DNA of 64,000 nucleotides from Cristatella mucedo (taxonomy: Eukaryota; Bryozoa; Phylactolaemata; Cristatellidae): positions 3,594,001-3,658,000 of the forward strand of contig WPIO01000003.1 of the NCBI GenBank assembly GCA_009760855.2, read 5' to 3'. Numbering within the stretch: position 1 is the first letter of the stretch; each line of letters begins with the position of its first letter. A program made the translations under genes and the position numbers. This document shows, piece by piece, positions 1 through 10,544 of the stretch. The notes under the pieces are model-generated. The model was not told the origin of the DNA, searched no databases, and saw nothing but the letters and a program-made list of their open reading frames with translations.

Positions 1-180
1 TTAGTGTTAGCATGCTCAATGTCAACAAGCATAACATGGTCACGGTTGACATGCAGAGTCAACATGCAAATATGGTTAGTGGTAGCATGCAATGTCAGCA
101 CACATAAGCACACGAAAGACAAATCACAAGGTCCTACTAAATGCTGTGATACACGGACCCATCCATCTCGTGCATCAAAA
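1..180 (-). mobile_element. L2-B LINE 3' fragment
   Basis: This stretch is the reverse complement of the 3' untranslated part of the L2-B retrotransposon family. The same succession of words (AACATGGTTAGGGG, GCATGCA, GTCAGCACGCATAAGCAC, then the ACCCACTAAATGCTG block) recurs in order in copies at 32.9, 59.5 and 61.9 kb. The copy is cut by the window start. No coding capacity remains. Confidence 0.7.
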
Positions 181-189
181 CAATGCTAG

Positions 190-720
190 AGAGATCTAGC
201 AAGTAGTTCAATCGGTTCCATTTTCCTTGTTAAATCATTTTCCCATACATGCATGCTGCAATTCACCCACGAAACAAAGATCTCAAAAGTAATTTAACAT
301 TGGATATATCTGTTTTGACTTTGTTGGTGTGTTTGAAAATGTGACTCCTCTCTCCATAATTTCGCGTACAAACTACTAAACTGCAGCTGGCATTTTGCGG
401 TAGACTTGAAACAAAACTCTTCTGTCTTTTTAGAACACAGTGATTCACCTTATTCCCAGTGGCAAACATTGGCCGAAGTGGGCTTCAGTGGTGCTCAAAG
501 AGCATTCCTAACCGTAGATATCCCGATGCTGGCTATTTCAAGATAGATCTGACACGGCCCCTTACTGTTTGCTACTTATTTGGTGAGCATCTTCTTCAAG
601 TGATAGAGTCGGAGCGTGAAAGCAAGAGACCTGTTGGTGTCTTTAACCTGGCGATCCTGCTCAGTCGGCTTTGCACGGTAAATGAGGGATCCCTCACCCC
701 TTACCCTACGGAAATTCCCT
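190..720. other. No recognisable gene
   Basis: I see no protein similarity, RNA gene or repeat that I can name here. An open frame on the + strand (459-722) has no recognisable motif and no splice context. Confidence 0.5.
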
Positions 721-721
721 G

Positions 722-820
722 ACCATCCGCTTACATATGCACCAGGGCTCTAGCCCACGACCTTGGTCACTGAAGGCGTGTACCTTACCCCTGGGCCAAA
801 CCAGGGCGTTTATCCATTTT
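722..820 (-). repeat. SINE1 head, degraded
   Basis: Read on the - strand, this holds the tRNA-like head of SINE1: a GGCCCAGGGGTAAGG-type A box, the ACCAAGGTCGTGGGCTAGAG region covering a damaged B box, then GGTGCATATGTAAG. Better copies are at 31.7, 50.2 and 53.9 kb. The hairpin tail seen in those copies is missing or too worn to recognise. Confidence 0.6.
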
Positions 821-1194
821 AAGGTGTGCTGAAGCCAGCATTCATAACTGGAGGTTGCATCATTAATTCAGAACAGGAAAAGATCATAACAATAGATATC
901 TCTCAATTCAAACGTGTCTGATTGACTAAGAGCTTTCCGATCAATGCATACGAACACTAATCACTGCGGAGTTCAGCGGTTGTCTGCATTGGGCCTTTTC
1001 TTCTTATCCACAAGCGATGCAACAGCTCGACAGAGAATTCAAGTGTACAGCAAATTCTAGTAAGCAACAACGTCCTGGCAATAAACAGCTTACACAGAAG
1101 TAAGAACAGAACCAGAACACATTAAATATGAATGCCGGGCACAGAAAAACCAAAACAGGCAAGTGTGAAGGCAATACATTACAAGTGTATCATA

Positions 1195-1660
1195 AGACAT
1201 CTGTACACTCTCTACGAGAATTAAACCTCTTTCTAGGCACTTCATGTATGCTGGAAAGATAGCATTTCAATCGGTTAGTAATAATAGGTACAGCGTCAGC
1301 ATATATAAGCACACAAATGACAATTTACATGGAAAGAGCAAATACAGAGAGAAGCAAGTGGGTTTCGAACTTCTTTTTAAATGTCGTCCTATCAGGGGTT
1401 GTTAAGACGTCAGTCCGGAGTGAGTTCCTGGCTTTGAAAGCATATGAACTAAAAGCACGGTCTACAAAAAATTTGAGGTTGATTAAATACAGTTATACAA
1501 CTTGAGTCACACGGGCAGGTGGTAAGATGCCTAGCCTGATCGGGATGAAGCTCGGACAGGTAGGCTCGAGCAAGAGTGTGAAGGGACCTAAAAGTGAGGG
1601 ACACAACCTTGAAGTGGATAGATAGCTTGATGAAGATCTAGTACTAGGTCAAGCCATAAG
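1195..1660 (-). mobile_element. L2-B LINE 3' portion, degraded
   Basis: The left end carries the worn family tail (AATTAAACCTCTTTCTAGGCA). Further right, the - strand encodes remnants of the L2-B C-terminus, the antisense of the block giving [18 protein letters not shown]-like text in better copies. It is shifted and interrupted by stops. It matches the 59.4-59.86 kb and 61.75-62.4 kb copies in order. Confidence 0.65.
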
Positions 1661-1778
1661 TAAGGCTTGCTCATTAGCTAGGTCAGCAGTGTCAGCTAGG
1701 ACACTCGGGCCGACTTCCAATGGGTCTGCATTAAACCTCCAAATCTTTTGGCTCCTGTCATAAAATGAACTATGAGTA

Positions 1779-4094
1779 CAGTGGTGCTTTGACTTGAGTG
1801 TCCCAACTAACGACTTTATCGAGATACAAGCCGTCTCTCGGCTGATTTTTCTTTTGAGCAGAGAGTTAATATTCGGGTTACGAGCCAGCTTCAGATACCC
1901 CACCACTAGCTGGTGCAGCGACCGCTCTAGTGAAGACAACAACATCCCGTGTCTCACTTGTTCATTTCAAACAGTTAGTGTAGTGGAAGCATCAGTGCTG
2001 TGCTCACATTTGGGTTTGCAGTTCTTTTGCACAATTTTTTTCCAGCCTCGAATCCAAAGAGAGTGAGTGCAAAAGATAGTGCTGAAAAAATGAAGCAGAT
2101 GCTGTGCATTGAAGAAAGAATATATGGAAAAACATGACCAAGGTTTGCATGTAGTCGATTTGGCGAAGCAGTACGAATGGAGCAATTCTACGATCTGCAT
2201 CACACTGAAGCAGAAGGAGTCGATAAAGGCTATAACGCCAGCCAAGAGCATTCAAACATATTTTCTAAACAGCAGACATCTATGAAAAAGCTGCTGGTGG
2301 TGTGGTTGACGTAAAAGCAGCTCGCAGGAGATACCGAGCCGGAGGCCATAACCTGCGAGAAGGCACTTGCTATTTACACTGATTTGCTCCAGCCGACCAC
2401 AGGCACGTCAACGGTCGAGGCATTGGGCTAGCAGCTTAATGCCAGTCGGGCTGGTTCGAGAATTTTAAATAAAAAGAGAACCAGCATTCATTATGAGGCC
2501 GCTAGCGCAGATATGAAGGCGGCTGAGGATAAGCTTAAAGCGTTCGCAGGAATATAGCAGTAGAAGGATACATCACCCAGAAAGTCTTGAACTGTGACGA
2601 GACAGGACTCTTCTGGAAGAAGATGCCAAGGAGGACTTTTAAATAACGGTAGAGGAGAAGAGGATTTCAGGCCACAAACCCATGAAGGATAGGCTAATGC
2701 TTGCACTGTGTGCCAATGCGGGAGCTACGACTGCAAGATTAAGCCGCTGCTCGTTTATCATTCGGAAAACCCCAGAAAGGCCTTTAAGTCATAGAAGATT
2801 CTGAAAGAAAAACCTGCAGGCTATGTGGAAGGTAAACCTAAGGGCGTGGGTCACCAGGCAGTTCTTTGCGGACTGAGTGAATTTGGTCGTTGGCACTGAC
2901 GCTAAGAAATATCTCCAGGTAGATAACCTATACGTCCTGGACAATGCCCTGCAAGCCCTCCTACTGCTGGACAATGGACCTGCTTACCCATCTAACCTCG
3001 AAGACGACATCGTCGAAGAGTTCAAGTTGATAAAGGCTCTCTGCATTCCACCCAACACAATCCCTATCCTTTAGCCCATGGATCAGCAGGTCATTTCTAA
3101 TTCCAAGAAGCTCATCACCAAGTATCTGTTCCGCCGCTGCTTCGAGGTGACAGAGAGCATAAACCCCACCCTTCGAGAGTGCTGGAAGGACCACTATAAC
3201 ATCGTGATATGCCTCAGAATTATCGATGTGGCCTGGTAGGGTGTTAGAAAAAGATATTGACTTCTGCCTGGAAGAATCTGTGGCCTGATACTGTGAGTGA
3301 AATGGACTTTAGAAGACTCGAACCTCAAGCTGCAGGCTGAGGTCGAGGAGATAGTATCCCTCGGCAAGTCCATGGCCCTGGACATGGATGAGGATGGCAA
3401 TCAACGAATTAATCGAGGACCACTCCAAGGAACTGACAGTGGAAGAGCTAAATGAGCTAAGATGCAGCAGCACATGGAGGTTTTGCAGATGATATGTGAC
3501 ATGGAGGAGGTTATCTCTACAAGTGAGATGAAGGAAATGTTCGGAAATAGGGATTAACTTTCAGACTTTATTCAAAAGAAACATTCAGAAAAAATTGCAA
3601 CTGAGAGTACGACGAAGCAATTTATTGACACTTGCTTAACTCATTTCACAAACATTCTGCAAGTGAGGATGAAATAGACCTCGTTGGACAGGTTTTTATC
3701 GAAAAGCCCTGCATATGAAAGTGAGGAAAGCGTGGCAAAAAGGGCAAAAATCAGTGAATAAGACTCAGCTATCCATTTAAGTCTTTCTGTTCCAACCCTG
3801 CCAGCATATTTGAATTGCCTGAACTCCATGGTAAATACTGTATATCATACTTAACAAGGCCAATTTATTGCAGTACATTTTATTGTATTGTTTTATATAC
3901 AATATTCGTTATTTATAAGAACAATTTTTTAATCTAAAAACATGTGACAAAAGTTGAGGTGTTTTTTGAGGGTTCAGAACAGAATAATGGCATTTCCATT
4001 CATTTCAATGGGAAGAATTGATTTGACAAATGAATAATTTGAGTTACAAGCTCTGTCAGGGAACGAATTAAACTCATAAGTAAAGGCACCACTG
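1779..4094 (+). mobile_element. Tigger (pogo-superfamily) DNA transposon, complete ends
   Basis: The element starts with CAGTGGTGC at 1779 and ends with the reverse complement GGCACCACTG at 4094. Both ends are directly flanked by TA (1777-1778 and 4095-4096), the target duplication expected of Tc1/mariner/pogo elements. The terminal inverted repeats extend inward imperfectly: the right end reads inward as CAGTGGTGCCTTTACTTATG, while the left is more worn. A decayed transposase lies between them on the + strand. The ends and target duplication are directly visible. The Tigger assignment rests on the encoded protein. Confidence 0.9.
2070..3560 (+). pseudogene. Tigger/jerky-type transposase pseudogene
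   Basis: Broken coding sequence for a DDE transposase of the Tigger/jerky (pogo) family. In order, it shows a DNA-binding N-terminal segment (HVVDLAKQYEWSNSTICITL near 2143-2202), a CENP-B-like second helix-turn-helix region (EKALAIYTDLLQ near 2360), the first catalytic block NCDETGLFWKKMP near 2590-2630, KPMKDRLMLALCANAG near 2680-2720, and the second catalytic block LLLDNGPAYPSNLEDD near 2965-3010. These are followed by PPNT.PIL, PMDQQVISN and FRRCFEVTESINPTLRE up to about 3180. Several stop codons and frameshifts separate the blocks, so no functional protein is expected. Such transposases cut and paste DNA at TA sites. Confidence 0.88.
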
Positions 4095-4696
4095 TATAGC
4101 CCAATTTCGTAAGGCGTAGATTGACTGCTAGGCAGAGATACACCGAGAGAGCCAGCCAGCAGCCCAAAGGGGTATGCAGCAGCAGCAGGAGCAGGGTGGC
4201 TGCTGTTATTTTGTTCGCTCACTGGAGCTCAATGGGAACCTCTTGGCTATCAAACTCATGATTTCTAACAGGAGTAGAATATTCCAAACATCGAGCTTCT
4301 GAAGAGCACCAAGCTTAGAATCTGAAACATCCAAGACCTATTTAAAGCCTATCTGTTCACTTTGTCCATACGACTTGTAAAGATTCCGAGTAGAGATTTG
4401 GTTCTCATAGGGCACAACGAAAACATACTTTGTCATCTTTCTGACATGCGGTAAAACGGCTTAGATTGTACAGCATCTAACTCGACCCTCTTTATTTTTC
4501 AGCAGACATGACAATGTTATTAAAAACGATGCAATTGCATGCATTAGTGCAGGAGTGACGGTCGATTTCAGAAGACTCTGCAGTCGTCTGAGGTGCTAAA
4601 ACCAACACCCAAAGATGGCATCTTCTTTTCTCTCTCCAGTGCTATGACCCTAAGGAAAACTATAATCCTATGGATTAGTACTCACAAGAGAGGATC

Positions 4697-4790
4697 GACT
4701 GCCCTGGTTTGGCCCAATGGGTTAAGGCCTATAAGCGAGGTCAGGGTGCTTGCCTTAGACGACCCTTCGGCACATGCAAAGCACATGGAT
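4697..4790 (+). repeat. Possible SINE1 head
   Basis: CCTGGTTTGGCCCAATGGGT followed by TAAGG resembles the A-box region of SINE1, but the B box and tail are not recognisable. It may be only a truncated, heavily mutated copy. Confidence 0.3.
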
Positions 4791-4828
4791 AGAGATTCTC
4801 TTCTTTTAGTGTGCAATACAAATGAATC

Positions 4829-4995
<167 letters not shown>

Positions 4996-5724
4996 AACGG
5001 AGATATATACATAGACAGATAGATAGATAACTGCCCATGAGAGGCTACTTGAGGTGAGGTCATGGTAGGTCGCCACTAGTGAGCTACTAATTTTCCATGA
5101 GTGACCCCATTGCCATATCCTTTAACCTCACTGCCAGATCACCAAGGAGTCATCTTCTACTGCTCCCTGCATCTTCTGGTAGGCAGCTGGTTTGACACAC
5201 TGGGTAGCCACTTCCGTAAGCACAGTAAGCCGGCAGTACCCCAAGAGTTGCCGCCGTCGGCTTCAGTCACTCGGCTGCAGCAGACCACTGTGAGTAGCAG
5301 CAGCTGTCTGTACCACTAGGAGGGTAGTACTGGCTTGCCAAAGGAGCTTGGTCTCCATCTTATCTCTAAGGAAAGGCTTGCCAATGCATCTTGGTAGGGG
5401 CTTCCTACTCAGATGACGAATTGAACCTCTTGGTTTCCTTAGTTACATATTGGAATTGTAAAACGAATATTCTTGGACCCTAGCCTGTCACTACATTTAC
5501 TATGCAAAGCACAGCTTCACGATGGCGACTCTGAGGTATAATTTGGGGTTCTACAAATTCGTTTTCGGCAGATGAAAATTACTGTGCTAGTAGGTTCCAA
5601 GTCACACTTACCTAAGGCATTACAAAGTGCTGATGAATAGGTTTGAGTAACAAGTTAAATTCTGTACATTTCAGCACTGCATTGAGCGATATGAGCTCTG
5701 AATTACGTGTTGTATGAACTTTAC

Positions 5725-5886
5725 AAGAGTGTGTCTCGGTTTTCCAATAAATACAAGAGCTTGAAAAGATGTACAGCAAACTGCATGCACTGATACATTA
5801 AGGAAGACACATCTTGAAGAAGCATAGTAAAAAGCTCTAGAAATTTCTGGGATTGCATGAAAGACTCGACAAGAAGACACATCTGA
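5725..5886 (-). CDS. Candidate internal exon, unknown gene
   Basis: On the - strand a pyrimidine-poor but acceptable acceptor (CATATGCAG) precedes 5886, and the donor GTAAAG follows 5725. One reading frame gives a leucine-rich, helix-like stretch with blocks such as QSQKFLELFTMLLQDVSS and FAVHLFKLLYLLENRDT. The neighbouring frame is also open. The phase does not join cleanly to the better-supported exons at 5970-6112, so it may belong to another isoform, need an unseen exon, or be chance. No family was recognised. Confidence 0.3.
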
Positions 5887-5969
5887 CTGCATATGCAATG
5901 ATATCTACTATGAACCGGCATCAGGTCAACATTACAGCCTAGTGGAAAGAATAAAGCTATGATTGCTAC

Positions 5970-6112
5970 CCTTCAAGCGCTCACTCGTTGGGTAGGCATC
6001 CAGCAGATTATAAGCAGGAGCAGGCTGGTGCAGCGGTGAAGGTGCTACGAGATCAGCTGAGAAAAACGTTGAAATTGTTCTCTGAATGTGCTCCTCCTGT
6101 GTCATATCGTAT
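5970..6112 (-). CDS. Candidate exon of unrecognised gene (downstream)
   Basis: An acceptor with a T-run (GTATGTTTTTTAG) precedes 6112, and a GT dinucleotide follows 5970. The frame reads YDMTQEEHIQRTISTFFSAD, then LVAPSPLHQPAPAYNLLDAY and PTSERLK. It joins in phase to the exon at 6267-6361 across a 154-nt intron. Composition and the lack of stops look like real coding sequence of a soluble, partly helical protein, but I do not recognise the family. The intron itself is also open in the frame of this exon, so an unspliced or intron-retained reading is possible. Confidence 0.45.
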
Positions 6113-6266
6113 CTAAAAAACATACGACCCAATGCTGCTACCGTGGCTGTTCCATAGCCTTCAAACAGACTTAATGCAGAGCCGATGCTTTGAGGTGTAC
6201 AATAACAATCCGTAATGCCATTATGCAACCAACCGATGTAGCGTGCAACCTGACAGGCCTGCTTAC

Positions 6267-6361
6267 GATTCAGTGCACTGACGGGGATCCACTGGTTCTT
6301 CTATGTCTGCTGGCTTTCCTTCTGCCAGCGTTTCGATATCCCATCTGAAGGGCTTTGGCAA
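6267..6361 (-). CDS. Candidate exon of unrecognised gene (upstream)
   Basis: The exon lies between acceptor TTCTTCCTAG and a strong donor GTAAGC. It encodes LPKPFRWDIETLAEGKPADI followed by EEPVDPRQCTES in one frame and hits a stop just past the donor, which supports splicing. It ends in phase 2 and joins the 5970-6112 exon through a serine codon. Further 5' exons were not found with confidence. Function is unknown. Confidence 0.45.
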
Positions 6362-7199
6362 CTAGGAAGAAAGATTATGTCAGACGAGTTCTATTATAGT
6401 GTTGCATAGCTCCAGTATCACTCCATAAGAAAAATTAAGGAGGCATTTAAGCACAGATAGAGGCATCCAGAATAAGCTATGGCCGTAACGACAACGGAAA
6501 CGGTATTCTCTTGTCCCACTATGCCACCTAATTTCATGCTGCTGAGCTGGAATGCATGCATGCATGCATCTGCCGAATTGTTATGACCGCAGGGCAGCGA
6601 CTCGACAAGCACTAGTACGCCTCGGTCGACTAAAGGGGGGGGGTGGGTGGGTGGTGGCACGGGTTTTTGTTTTTGGCGCCATTGCACACCTTTTTCTGCG
6701 ATTCGGGAGTCGCCGTTGGCGGAGCAAAAACGCTCGGACTGAAAGTTGGCAGATGCAACATACTAATAAAATGCGACTCGAACGGATTTGAGTGAGTCCC
6801 TGGTGTACCGGCTGCCAGTCGCATGCTCGACGCAGCCGGAGCAGCAGCGGAGGAGCTTTCCAAATATCTGTCTTCAGCGTCACTTGGGGTTGTCCCATGT
6901 GGCTCCGAATCCATTGGAGTGTCTCTGTGATCTCCGCCCTAAAAACACGAAGAGTAGCGAGTATAACGTTTCCAGCGAAGAAAACAAGAAACCGTGAAAC
7001 CTACGAAACACCGCTCATTGTTACCTGCGAGCAAGATTCGCCACAGCTGCCGCAACTATCGTTAAAGCAGGGAAAATATTAGGATTAAGCTTTCCCTTTA
7101 ATAAATTCTTGCCTAGGACAGCTCGCTCAGCCACATTCTCTCAATAAGTCACATAGCCTAAGCACACATTCACAGACATTGACTGCTCCAGGCTCTGGC

Positions 7200-7495
7200 T
7201 TCGTGTTGACCGTACTTAATGCAATAATAATACAACCAAAATCATGAATGAACTACTGCAGTGATTTACAAGCAGACCTTAACTTAAATTTCAAACCTCA
7301 CGTTCATCCTTTAAGTATTGGCCAAATTACGAAATTTACAAGGCACAAAGCTACACTGTAAATGAAACTGTTTAAAAGTCACAAGCTTTCACCTCAACAA
7401 GCTTTAAAAATGTACCTCAATGTACCAAGGTTCAACAAGCTGGTGCAAAAGTTGCATATAATTCAGAGATCGATAAATTTCCTGTAGATGTCACC
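7200..7495 (-). repeat. R1 repeat arm, upstream of MZT1
   Basis: This is the reverse complement of the sequence at 9455-9725. The shared order is TTACAAGCAGA, CAAGGCACAAAGCTACACTG, the TGTACCAAGGTTCAACAAG region and AAAAGTTGCATATAAT. The same family forms the two arms of the foldback at 36.4-37.5 kb. The copy here lies just before the GC-rich first exon of MZT1. Confidence 0.75.
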
Positions 7496-7499
7496 GAGG

Positions 7500-8150
7500 G
7501 AGCCACCAATTTAAAGTCCCCTCCAAACGACCGGATATCCGGTTGGCCTTGACTTTGTTCGGCGCCTCGGGGTTACCCAGTGCCGCACACTGCTGAGTGT
7601 CTCCCTGACTAGAGCCGGTAGCCGACTCTCAACGTTATCGCGCAGGCGGAGTAGACCGGGCCTTCTGCGTTGCGAAAGGCTTTCAGAGCGAGATATTGCC
7701 TTATTTTCCATGGCAGCAGCAGCGCCGCCTCGCCATGCGGAACCGGGGGCGCCCGCCCAGGAAACCTTAAGCAGTGAGTGCAGCTGGCGACCAGTAGCGC
7801 CGCGTCGTGTCCGCTTTCGAGCGTGCGACACCAGGGCCGAGCCGGATTGCGAGTGCAGGGTCGGGCCGTGGATGGCAGTCTGGATGGCAGTCTGGCTGAC
7901 TGTAGCCACCCGGCCTAGGGCTATATGAGATGACACCGCAAATGCATTCGCGCATTTCCCACCCTGCTGGATAGAGATTCGGCTCCTGTAGGGCGCCACG
8001 CAAAAGCTTCTTAATAATTACCATTGGTGTGAACGTCCTTGCCTGTTCCCTTGTTGCCTTGTCGTGAATAGAGCTGCCCATCGTGCGCACCTCGCTGGCG
8101 GCCCTCGCGCGCTCAGCAGCTAGTCGCTGAGACAGGCCCTGGAATGATAC
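7500..8150. promoter_or_regulatory. GC- and CpG-rich block around MZT1 exon 1
   Basis: The composition changes abruptly from AT-rich to GC-rich with many CpG dinucleotides, which fits an unmethylated promoter/first-exon island. It covers the proposed MZT1 start at 7710. An open frame on the - strand (7511-7999) spans the same block but is more likely a by-product of the GC content. No TATA box was identified. The promoter role is inferred from composition and gene position only. Confidence 0.45.
7710..7773 (+). CDS. MZT1: MZT1 exon 1
   Basis: First coding exon: ATG inside CCATGG, 21 full codons plus one base, Ala/Pro-rich as in the disordered start of animal MZT1. The donor GCA|GTGAGT leaves phase 1, which matches exon 2. 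It was chosen because it is the only upstream exon that restores the conserved ET-x-x-I/V-L-x-EIS junction. Confidence 0.78.
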
Positions 8151-9211
8151 TATTGTTATTGTTATTGTCAATTTTCGAAGCTAAAAATTATATTTATATT
8201 GTGATAGAAAACAATACAATATACTGTTGTTATAATTTTAAACAATACAGGATGTTGTCATTGTCAGCGAACTGAGAGAAGTAATCGGAATTTAGATTCT
8301 GGAAGAAAAATTATGAAATAGCCTCTGCCAAACAAGCTGCACGGACTTACGCAGTTCGCAGTCTACGCAATGTGGTCAGGCTTAGGACTCTGGAAGTGCT
8401 GTTAAAACTTAAAACCTAAACTGACGCATAAGTATTGCAACTATATTGATATAATAACTATATATATTGATATTGTTACGACACCCAATACAATATTTAA
8501 CAGTACAATACATTGTCTCATAAATATAGTTTTTGCGGAGACCTGCCTTGAGACAGTGATGACGTGCTTAAGGCGTCGGTGGACTGTGCCGCTTGCCGTG
8601 TTGGCATTATCGACACCTCGACGTCCGTCTTGGTCTCTTGTGGTGTCCGTTGCATTGTAGCCGGGCGCTTTGAGAATGCGGATGCGTCAGCCGTCACCCT
8701 TCTTAATCGCGCTAGAGCGTTTGTTGAGAGTGCGAATATCGTCTAAAGGGGTTGCTCTCACAAAACCGTTATCGCCTGTTATCGTCGCGAGGCACCAAAC
8801 GGCACCGCCCTGGTCGGCGATGTGGCGTGCGTAGCCAAGTGCTGTGTTCGGCCTTACCTGCTTGTTCCCCGTCCCGACTACTGCATACGTCCCGACTACT
8901 GCATACGCACTTGACAGTCATCACACTTGACAGTCATCGCTCTCATGCACCATGCGATGGTGACCCCTCAGTCATGTGAAAATGTCGCTACTTGCAGCTA
9001 CTCTACCCTTTTTGCTCCCGTGTGTCTTGCAGTTTTAATGGAGATATCGAAAATTCTTAACACTGGCTTGGATGAGAAGACCTTGAGCATTTGTGTGCGC
9101 CTCTGTGAGAGCGGTGTTAACCCGGAGGCCTTGTCCGTGGTCATACAGGATCTCAGGAGAGAGGCGGCTGCCCTCAAGGTACGACTATACACTCCGGTCA
9201 AGCACTTTTAG
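7710..9211 (+). CDS. MZT1: Mitotic-spindle organizing protein 1 (MOZART1)
   Basis: MOZART1 is a roughly 80-residue helical protein that binds GCP subunits and helps recruit and activate gamma-tubulin ring complexes at centrosomes and spindle poles. Exon 1 (7710-7773) encodes [20 protein letters not shown] plus the start of the family block, and ends at donor GTGAGT. Exon 2 (9033-9178) follows acceptor TGTGTCTTGCAG. The split codon gives ...[17 protein letters not shown], matching the family's ET-D-V-LLEIS-ILNTGL, followed by [19 protein letters not shown] and the Arg/Glu helix REAAALK. A consensus-like donor (AAG|GTACGA) ends exon 2. Without its use, translation adds ten residues to a stop at 9209-9211, a normal family length. 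A conserved short last exon was not found. Downstream, 9290-9725 is repeat R1. Confidence 0.88.
9033..9178 (+). CDS. MZT1: MZT1 exon 2
   Basis: Carries nearly all of the conserved MOZART1 helices, from [12 protein letters not shown] to LRREAAALK. It is bounded by a pyrimidine-rich acceptor and the donor GTACGA. Identification is by family recognition and is strong. Confidence 0.93.
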
Positions 9212-9239
9212 TGTTCTGTATTTCCTTACTCCTACTTAG

Positions 9240-9421
9240 CTATCGGAACTATTGACTCCGAGGATATTCCCCCATCCGACCATCAGGTCTTCTGCGTTAG
9301 CAAGTTTAAGGGCAAATGTCAAGAACATACTGAGACAATTGCTCAACAATTGAAAATGTATATCGAGTATGTTTCAGAAGACTTGTTAGAAATGCGATCA
9401 GAGGTGTTGACGGTTTCCATG
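9240..9421 (+). other. Open frame overlapping R1 repeat; possible MZT1 3' exon
   Basis: After a good acceptor (TTTCCTTACTCCTACTTAG), one frame stays open for 60 codons to a TAG (IPPSDHQVFCVSKFKGKC, then an acidic, helical end). It is not the phase left by MZT1 exon 2; in that phase the exon would add about 38 residues. The second half is homologous to R1 repeat copies at 36.4, 37.4 and 37.9 kb, so this may be repeat-derived sequence used as a 3' end rather than an ancestral exon. Confidence 0.3.
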
Positions 9422-9725
9422 TAGAAGGAAACATGATCATGCAAACCGTGTCTAACCCAGAAGCAAACAATCTACAAATAAAAAATTACCGATCTCTGCA
9501 TTATATGCAACTTTTGTGCCAACTTATTGAACCTTGGTACATTGGGATACATGTTTGCAGCTTGTTGAGGTGAAAGCTTGTGATTTTTAAATAGTTTCAT
9601 TTGCAGTGTAGCTTTGCCGACCAATACTAATAGGATGCACGTGAAATTTGAAATGTGACTTTAGATCGGCTTGTAAATCACTGCTGTAGATTATGCTTGA
9701 TTGTTGTTGGATTAGTATTGCTATT
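9290..9725 (+). repeat. R1 repeat arm, downstream of MZT1
   Basis: Homologous in order to 36.4-36.8 kb, to the reverse complement of 37.1-37.46 kb, to 37.83-38.1 kb, and in its second half to the reverse complement of 7.2-7.5 kb. Shared words include CTGCATTATATGCAACTTTT, CCTTGGTAC, GTTTGCAGCTTGTTGAGGTG and GTGTAGCTTTG. An AATAAA at about 9476 lies inside it and could serve MZT1 as a polyadenylation signal. Confidence 0.7.
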
Positions 9726-10540
9726 AATATATTCAACACCAAGGCCTGGACAATTCAGGCCTTTCGACAATTACAGTCGTGCTCCTTCAGTGCCTTAAAG
9801 TCTGTTATGGACCAGTGAAGGTTGCTTCCAATTATAAATTGAATAAGCACATGACAGGATGAAACTTAGGAGCATGCTCTGAACTCGGCAGACCCATCAG
9901 GAGTAGCTTTGTCTGAGGAAACGTCTTTGAGTTAGTTTCAGCACAAAATAACGTGGGATTCTTGGAAGTCGTAACGACAAGTAAAAATGGCTTTGGTTCT
10001 CCATTGCAGTCTGTCGTGCTCACAACTGAGTGCATTGGACGAATTTGACCAAAAACCGTGTGGCATTATTAATAACCAACGCATAGCTGACTACCTAAAA
10101 ATTATGCCCTAAAGTCTGAAACGTGCTGGTTTCTCGAGAAAGTATTCTGCTCATGTTCTCCTTGCATAAATCTATTAACAGGCACACTTCGATCATCAAT
10201 ATGTAATCACTTGGAGTTTTTTACAGCCAGCCCGTTAATCTCTGTAAATCCAGCTAAGCAATTGTTCTTGGACGAGCTACATATAACTTCAGGCATTATA
10301 CCTCATCTGTCTGCTTCAGTCATGAATAAAAAATAATGTACTACTGCGGTGGTATAATATATCTGTGTGTGGTTGTGAGTGTGTGTGTGGGTACATGCAT
10401 AACTACATTAAGGACCAGTCAAGTAGACAAGGCATGCTCAGTTAGGAATGGGGAATTTTTTTGTTAGGAACTGAAGGTGCAGTTTTAAGAACTTTAGGTT
10501 TGTTAGAGGCACTGCTAAACGACAATAGTAAAAGCAGCAG
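9726..10540. other. No recognisable gene
   Basis: AT-rich sequence without coding similarity. There is a short GT-rich stretch at 10362-10390. Nothing else could be supported. Confidence 0.5.
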
Positions 10541-10544
10541 TTGG

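Noticed and set aside
1794-2066. 90-codon + strand frame at the start of the Tigger element
   Set aside because: It begins within the terminal repeat region and shows no transposase similarity; it is untranslated sequence of the transposon.
7511-7999. 162-codon - strand frame over MZT1 exon 1
   Set aside because: It lies in a GC-rich block where long frames arise by chance, has no motif, and is antisense to the supported MZT1 exon.
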